From: Asbonarchaeum sp964517675 | GTDB lineage: Archaea > Nanohalarchaeota > Nanosalinia > Nanosalinales > Nanoanaerosalinaceae | Direction: 5' to 3' | Assembly: GCA_964517675.1 (NCBI GenBank) | Contig: CAZFEL010000004.1 | Location: 52,584-116,583, forward strand | DNA: 64,000 bases | In this document: in pieces, positions 60,598 through 64,000 of the stretch | Position numbering within the stretch: the first letter of the stretch is position 1 | How the letters are laid out: each line of letters begins with the position of its first letter | Translations under genes and position numbers: made by a program | The notes under the pieces: generated by a model | What the model was told of the DNA's origin: nothing | What the model saw: only the letters and a program-made list of their open reading frames with translations | Databases searched by the model: none

Positions 60598-60619
60598 TGG
60601 ACCTGCCTGGATTTGGACC
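60598..60619 (-). pseudogene. tRNA 3'-end-like remnant
   Basis: TGGACCTGCCTGGATTTGGACC matches the 3' end of tRNA-Ile (63197-63218) at 19 of 22 positions, but the T-arm no longer pairs. It is followed by hairpins (ACAACGT/ACGTTGT at 60636-60657, GAAGCATTC/GAATGCTTC at 60662-60688, CCGGA/TCCGG at 60698-60716), as the true tRNA is followed by a hairpin cluster on the same side. It may be a decayed copy of that locus. Confidence 0.4.
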
Positions 60620-60740
60620 GCGGAGCGTTCTCGTCACAACGTTCATCCGGACGTTGTTCGAGAAGCATTCTCCGCTGAGGAATGCTTCAACAGAGAACCG
60701 GAGTGTGAAAATCCGGAAGGGGACAGAAGCGAAGCGGATA

Positions 60741-60753
60741 GACCCGCCCGGAT
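60741..60753. repeat. third attachment-site copy
   Basis: GACCCGCCCGGAT matches tRNA-Ile 63199-63211. After 24 nt comes CATTTTAGTTACCC..TAGCAGTACA and a TATTTAATG box, similar to the block after 57483. Confidence 0.6.
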
Positions 60754-61120
60754 GGGGCTAAAGTGTTTCGTTCTAGACATTTTAGTTACCCAGTAGCAGT
60801 ACATCTTTCGACGTATTTAATGTCTGCGTTGATGAGGACCGGGTCAGGGGAAAAACCTGGAGGATAGCCTGGATGATTTACGGACCGCTGTCCGTGACAG
60901 GCCTGGTAGCTTTCGAGTCTGTGTACTGCCGGGAGGTGTTGGTCGCTGGTGAGATAGTAGATGGGCTGGCCTGAAGCGGAGGAATGATGCTGGAGCAGAG
61001 TGGTGGCTTCCTCACCTATCGAGAAGCTGGCTGCGGTCAAGATTCAGACACTCCCTCCACCATCGACCTGGACTGTGGGATACCGCCGCTCACGTTGCCC
61101 TTGAGTGGTTATTGCGGCTA
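60754..61120. other. element region without convincing genes
   Basis: It contains the conserved post-attachment block and an 84-codon minus-strand frame (60786-61040) with no promoter and no protein-like composition. I do not call it a gene. Confidence 0.4.
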
Positions 61121-61705
61121 TTATCGCCATCTCTGGACGAGGGATTTGACCTGATCAAGAGTCAATGTTCGCTGTTCGTATCTATCACTTTCATGGGTCG
61201 TTATACTCCCATTCGTGACCTGGAAGACGCTGAATTTTGTCGCGATGAATAGCTCTCCAGTATCTGGATGCTGTTTGAAAAAGATAACGTATCGTTCTCC
61301 CTCTTCCAGATTCGGAGCGAACTCATTGCTGTGTGAGAACGTCTGGATAGGGTTTTCCTGAATTTTTCCACCCGGAAGTTCGATCTCTACGGATTGGGCG
61401 AAATCACCGCGGAGTTCTTCCTGGATGCTAAGGTCTGCGTCTCGATGGATACCACGGAGATCTGAGGCAGTTACCTCATCAGGGCGTTCACCATCGTCTG
61501 TCGACCATTCCGCAGCACTGATGGAGGCCACATCAACAACAGCCACCTGATCCGCTGTTGTACTGAGATAACTGATATTCAAGCTCTCCCCAGCAATCGT
61601 CCCGGAGCTAAATGAGTGTGTTGGCGTCGTTATAATGGTGAACGCTCCAAAACCAGCTACAGCTACTGCGACGAGGCCGGCTACGAGGTAGGTTTTTTTG
61701 TCCAT
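61121..61705 (-). CDS. secreted partner of the metzincin protease
   Basis: A 194-residue exported protein with a signal (LVAGLVAVAVAGFGAF). The body carries the pattern (helix) ELRG..SVEIELPGGKIQ...........GERYVIFFKQHPDTGEL, which also appears in the fragment at 62369-62671 and resembles domains I associate with exported matrixin-like proteases. ATG 61705 has TAAGGTGATC in front, 10 nt after the protease stop, so the two are coexpressed. An inhibitor, cofactor or substrate role is inference. Confidence 0.6.
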   Translation of the reverse strand: MDKKTYLVAGLVAVAVAGFGAFTIITTPTHSFSSGTIAGESLNISYLSTTADQVAVVDVASISAAEWSTDDGERPDEVTASDLRGIHRDADLSIQEELRGDFAQSVEIELPGGKIQENPIQTFSHSNEFAPNLEEGERYVIFFKQHPDTGELFIATKFSVFQVTNGSITTHESDRYEQRTLTLDQVKSLVQRWR

Positions 61706-61715
61706 GTCGATCACC

Positions 61716-62243
61716 TTAGTAAATTGCTTTGATTCCATCGATATCATCCTGTTCTAGTGATTCCCATGAGATGTCTCCTTTGTAAGTTCCTTGTTCCATT
61801 GTTGCCCCTGATACGGATGAATGACCGAGTTGCAGCCAGTGACCAACTTCATGCGTGGCAACATTGGTTACCATGTAGGAATTGCTGTCGTATGCTTGCG
61901 CCCAATCCTCTGAATCATCAAAGGTTGTGTTAACCTGCTGGATGTCTCCAAAGTAGTTTGCAACACCATCCATTTCGGCTAGAGTATCTCCTGCACCATC
62001 AATGTAATCATAGAAAATGTAATTATCCGCATTATTCACTTGATCGAACACAAATGATGCAGAGGTCGAGTCCCAAGCATCGTCTGCATCCTCTAAATTG
62101 TTCGCCCATCCACTTGGGACGCTGTTCGTAATCTCGTACGATGCTGACCCGCTGCTCCAACTTCGACCAGTTGTATTGTAGGCAGTACCCATCGAAATCA
62201 TGAGGCCCAAAAGGAGGGGAAAGGATACTATCTTTATCTTCAT
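61716..62243 (-). CDS. secreted metzincin (matrixin-like) metalloprotease
   Basis: A 175-residue exported zinc protease. The signal peptide spans about 1-20. The catalytic motif HEVGHWLQLGH gives His131, Glu132, His135 and His141, and the Met-turn ATMEQ puts Met149 beneath the zinc. An extracellular form of M10-like peptidases without a prodomain or C-terminal domain. The length is close to a bare catalytic domain. AT-rich codon use (ATA, AGA, AAT) differs from the chromosomal genes. Confidence 0.8.
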   Translation of the reverse strand: MKIKIVSFPLLLGLMISMGTAYNTTGRSWSSGSASYEITNSVPSGWANNLEDADDAWDSTSASFVFDQVNNADNYIFYDYIDGAGDTLAEMDGVANYFGDIQQVNTTFDDSEDWAQAYDSNSYMVTNVATHEVGHWLQLGHSSVSGATMEQGTYKGDISWESLEQDDIDGIKAIY

Positions 62244-62368
62244 ACAATTCCGTGAACAGAGTTAGCTTAAAAAGGGTTTCCTCTGGAATCTATCAAATCG
62301 CTTTGGCAAGTTGATAGGAGAAACCGCAGGAAGTTAACAGGAAAGATATTAGAAATATACACCATCAA

Positions 62369-62671
62369 GTGAGTTTTGATATTGATGAAGTACTGAAAGG
62401 GCCTGAAACGGAATCTATTGACTTACGTGTTAGTGGAGGTAAAATAGGAAGGTATACTGCAAAAGTTATTGATGCACCACAGTTCGTTGAAGGAGAGCAA
62501 GTGTTAGTATTCGTCCAGAAGTGGGATGGATATTATCGACCATTGTGGAAGAAACACGGGGTCTTTAGTCTTGAGCAGGATATAGTCAAGCGGCCAAGTG
62601 TCCCCGACGAGTACCAGCAAAAAGTCGATATGTCAACCCTTCTTGACTCGTTACGATATAAGTACAATTAA
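62369..62671 (+). pseudogene. N-terminally truncated partner-type domain
   Basis: A 100-residue frame beginning at GTG 62369 with DEVLKGPETESIDLRVSGGK, then GEQVLVFVQKWDGYYR and GVFSLEQD, the same domain pattern as 61121-61705. It has no signal peptide and no N-terminal half, so it is probably the 3' end of an old gene copy on the other strand. The sequence is very AT-rich. Confidence 0.5.
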
Positions 62672-62674
62672 CTG

Positions 62675-62770
62675 CTATGAGGGGCTCATCTTTCTCTTTA
62701 TGAGTTCTCCGAGTGCGTCTGATCCTGCGTAGCCGGAGAGGCCGGCCATGATGAGGGTGTTCGCCGCCGT
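62675..62770 (-). pseudogene. C-terminal fragment of a small protein
   Basis: The frame reads NTLIMAGLSGYAGSDALGEL and ends KRKMSPS at 62675. The hydrophobic, Gly-rich segment resembles the ends of small viral or element membrane proteins. It has no start of its own and abuts the broken integrase. Confidence 0.4.
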
Positions 62771-62771
62771 T

Positions 62772-63089
62772 TTCGACTCGGTAGAATTTCTTCACAGCTG
62801 CTTTGAATTTTTGCTTGGTCGCATCGGCGTAGTCACTGCGATTCAACTTTGCCAGGATCGCTTTGAGGTCTCGTTCGGATGCTCCCCGTAATTCGAATCC
62901 TTCCGGTCCAAATCGGGTAATGAGCGTTTTAAGGGATTGAATGTGCCGGACCTGTTGGACCTCACTGATGCCTTCTGCTGCACAGTGATTGATGAAATCG
63001 TGTATTGCTTGGATGTTGGTTTGACGGTCAAGTTCGTCGTCGAGGTTGCGGAGTGTTCGGTTTACATCGATGTACTGCTTTGTGGACAT
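62772..63089 (-). pseudogene. tyrosine integrase, N-terminal (core-binding) fragment
   Basis: About 106 residues from ATG 63089. The helical arrangement (STKQYIDVNRTLRNLDDELD, IHDFINHCAAEGISEVQQVR, ATKQKFKAAVKKFYRV) is that of the SAM-like core-binding domain of archaeal tyrosine recombinases. The catalytic domain (R...HxxR...Y) is absent: the frame breaks at about 62772 and unrelated sequence follows. It starts about 110 bp from tRNA-Ile, the expected place for a tRNA-targeting integrase. Confidence 0.65.
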
Positions 63090-63196
63090 TCTGTCTGTGT
63101 TCACCTAACCAGGGAGAAGGAAGACGGGGTGACACGGTGGTTCGGTTGGCTGTGTTCCCCGTTTCACTTGGGAGGGCCATTGAACCGTTCGTAGAG

Positions 63197-63271
63197 TGGA
63201 CCCGCCCGGATTTGAACCGGGGATCTCCACGTTATCAGCGTGGTGCTTTAACCTGACTAAGCCACGGGTCC
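63197..63271 (-). tRNA. tRNA-Ile(GAU)
   Basis: A complete 75-nt cloverleaf on the minus strand: acceptor GGACCCG/CGGGTCC plus discriminator A, D-arm, anticodon loop CTGATAA with anticodon GAT, T-arm CCCGGTTCAAATCCGGG. CCA is not encoded and there is no intron. Its 3' end is the integration target of the element on its left. Read on the minus strand, a cluster of hairpins precedes it. Confidence 0.95.
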
Positions 63272-63275
63272 CTGT

Positions 63276-63408
63276 AAGGGGTTCCCTTCCCTTGGGACGG
63301 CTCGTGAAACCCTTCGGGGTTTCACTCGATCGAGTGGACGTCGGGGACGTCCACGAGTCCATGTTGTTCCACTCTCGGCCGGTGGCCTCGAGTCCGGATG
63401 GTCGGACT
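63276..63408. other. cluster of perfect hairpins upstream of tRNA-Ile
   Basis: Stems in order: AAGGG/CCCTT (63276-63288); GTGAAACCC/GGGTTTCAC around a TTCG loop (63304-63325); GTGGACGTC/GACGTCCAC with a 3-nt loop (63335-63355); GGCC/GGCC (about 63378-63388); AGTCCG/CGGACT (63391-63408). A box AAAAAAG/CTTTTTT lies near 63450-63457. It could be a structured leader of the tRNA transcript or a separate RNA. No known RNA family is recognised. Confidence 0.5.
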
Positions 63409-63463
63409 TGAGGACGAGACCGAGCGATACGGTGTGATGGATGAACGGTTAAAAAAGATGCTG

Positions 63464-63919
63464 TTACTCGGGTCCGACCTGCTGGGTGATCCGGGCCTCG
63501 GCCATGACGATGTACTCCGAGAGGTACTCCTCGAGAAGCAGGAGGATGTTGTAGCTGAACGAGGCATGGAGGCCTACCAGCAGGAAGACGTACGTCGACG
63601 CGATCGACGAGCTCAGCAGGGCGATCAGGGCATAGCTGACTACGACGTTGCCAAAGGATGCCAGGATGTGGATCATCGAGGCGACGATGTAGGTGTCCTG
63701 GGTCTGGCGCTCGACGCTCTTCCAGACACCGCGGAACGCGATCGTCGCCAGGACACCGAACCCGATGACCCCGCCCAGGATGAACATCAGGACCTCCGAG
63801 GCGGCCGGGACGCCGTACTGGCCGACCAGAATCGCTCCAGACCCCCAGATAGACAGGGTATACCCGTACGCCTTCGATTCCTCGCTCAGATTGGTACGGA
63901 GTGTCTCGAGTGCCTTCAT
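63464..63919 (-). CDS. four-helix membrane protein, unknown
   Basis: A 151-residue protein with about four hydrophobic helices (for example AASEVLMFILGGVIGFGVLA and SYALIALLSSSIASTYVFL) and a charged C-terminus. No family is assigned. Its ATG at 63919 follows the stop of the partial gene at 63924 by 4 nt, so the two are an operon. Confidence 0.65.
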   Translation of the reverse strand: MKALETLRTNLSEESKAYGYTLSIWGSGAILVGQYGVPAASEVLMFILGGVIGFGVLATIAFRGVWKSVERQTQDTYIVASMIHILASFGNVVVSYALIALLSSSIASTYVFLLVGLHASFSYNILLLLEEYLSEYIVMAEARITQQVGPE

Positions 63920-63923
63920 CGTA

Positions 63924-64000
63924 TCACAGGACTCGTTTGATCTTGTTGACGGCTTTTTTCATTTCGACGAGGACGAGGCCCATGTTGACGTCGGGGTCGG
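63924..64000 (-). CDS. partial gene, C-terminal end only
   Basis: The last 24 residues (MGLVLVEMKKAVNKIKRVL ending at TGA 63924) of a gene cut by the window edge. A basic amphipathic helix is all that can be seen. It is cotranscribed with the membrane gene at 63464. Confidence 0.5.
   Translation of the reverse strand, partial: DPDVNMGLVLVEMKKAVNKIKRVL

Larger units (their letters stand above)
57470..63210. mobile_element. decayed integrated element(s) in tRNA-Ile(GAU)
   Basis: Bounded by two identical 14-bp copies of the tRNA 3' end (TGGACCCGCCCGGA; 57470-57483 and 63197-63210), with a third, 13-bp related copy at 60741-60753. An integrase N-terminal fragment lies at 62772-63089, next to the intact tRNA. 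Base composition is AT-richer than the flanks, and the cargo is mostly short secreted proteins and fragments. A conserved block follows both left-side copies, so two related elements in tandem (57470-60741 and 60741-63197) are likely. The region is degraded and probably immobile. Confidence 0.75.

Noticed and set aside
60560..60796. 78-codon frame on the plus strand
   Set aside because: It crosses the hairpins, the tRNA-like remnant and the attachment copy; a second frame overlaps it. Non-coding structure explains it better.
60786..61040. 84-codon frame on the minus strand
   Set aside because: No promoter or Shine-Dalgarno, no protein-like pattern.
63196..63411. Frame of 71 codons over tRNA-Ile
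   Set aside because: It translates the tRNA and its hairpin leader.
1..64000. CRISPR array or cas genes
   Set aside because: No regularly spaced direct repeats and no Cas motifs were seen.

Overview
The window is a 64-kb piece of an archaeal chromosome. The archaeal markers are eS19, eL39, eL31, eL15, aIF6, PDCD5, archaeal-type methionine adenosyltransferase, RibL-type FAD synthase, an Lrp regulator, NurA and an Lhr-like helicase. The host is very probably a halophile: most proteins are strongly acidic, GC is high, and many families are ones known from haloarchaea (PrkA/YeaH/SpoVR operon, WHy/LEA14 protein, bacterial-type ThrRS, Tat-exported protease, ArvABC). I favour Nanohaloarchaeota or a related halophilic euryarchaeal lineage, but there is no rRNA here and this placement is inference. 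Many genes have a TATA-like A/T box 24-30 bp before the start codon and little or no 5' leader. Internal operon genes instead use Shine-Dalgarno sequences of the GGTGATC type.

Layout. 0-6.6 kb: partial ZIP transporter, YunG-like protein, NurA, ThrRS, a GT2 glycosyltransferase and small unknowns. 6.7-9.6 kb: translation block eS19-PDCD5-eL39-eL31, then aIF6 and a uridine-kinase-like enzyme. 9.6-20.9 kb: nucleotidyltransferase/HIT pair, membrane protein plus secreted VWA protein, alkyladenine glycosylase, thioredoxin, Hsp20-like protein, Lhr helicase with a metallophosphoesterase. 21-27 kb: a putative histone-fold protein with a coiled-coil tail, a frameshifted membrane protein, RibL and eL15 (the latter with a structured leader), DUF211, DJ-1/PfpI, KH protein, YchF-like GTPase. 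27-32 kb: two paralogous tail-fibre-like secreted proteins, separated by a decayed copy of the 3' end of the neighbouring DRG GTPase gene. 32-43 kb: Lrp, a putative metallopeptidase and the four-gene PrkA-PrkA-YeaH-SpoVR operon. 43-57 kb: ArvABC operon, MAT, winged-helix regulator, WHy, Nudix, phosphoribosyltransferase, HtrA, a CAU tRNA with a 197-nt intron, HD hydrolase, kinase-like protein, double-hotdog thioesterase, ZIP transporter, medium-chain dehydrogenase.

57.5-63.3 kb is a decayed integrated region. A 14-bp copy of the 3' end of tRNA-Ile(GAU) lies at 57470, a related copy at 60741, and the intact tRNA at 63197-63271. An integrase N-terminal fragment sits beside the tRNA. The cargo is AT-richer and is mostly secreted proteins (a Tat-exported chymotrypsin-like protease, a metzincin protease with a probable secreted partner, a Cys-rich protein) plus gene fragments. 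A cluster of strong hairpins lies just upstream of the tRNA.

The most interesting signals are the predicted eL15 leader RNA switch, the duplicated tail-fibre-like surface genes with their GTPase scar, the tRNA-bordered protease cargo region, the histone-fold/coiled-coil protein followed by an intrinsic terminator, and the recurring basic/helical C-terminal module found on eL31 and on a membrane protein.
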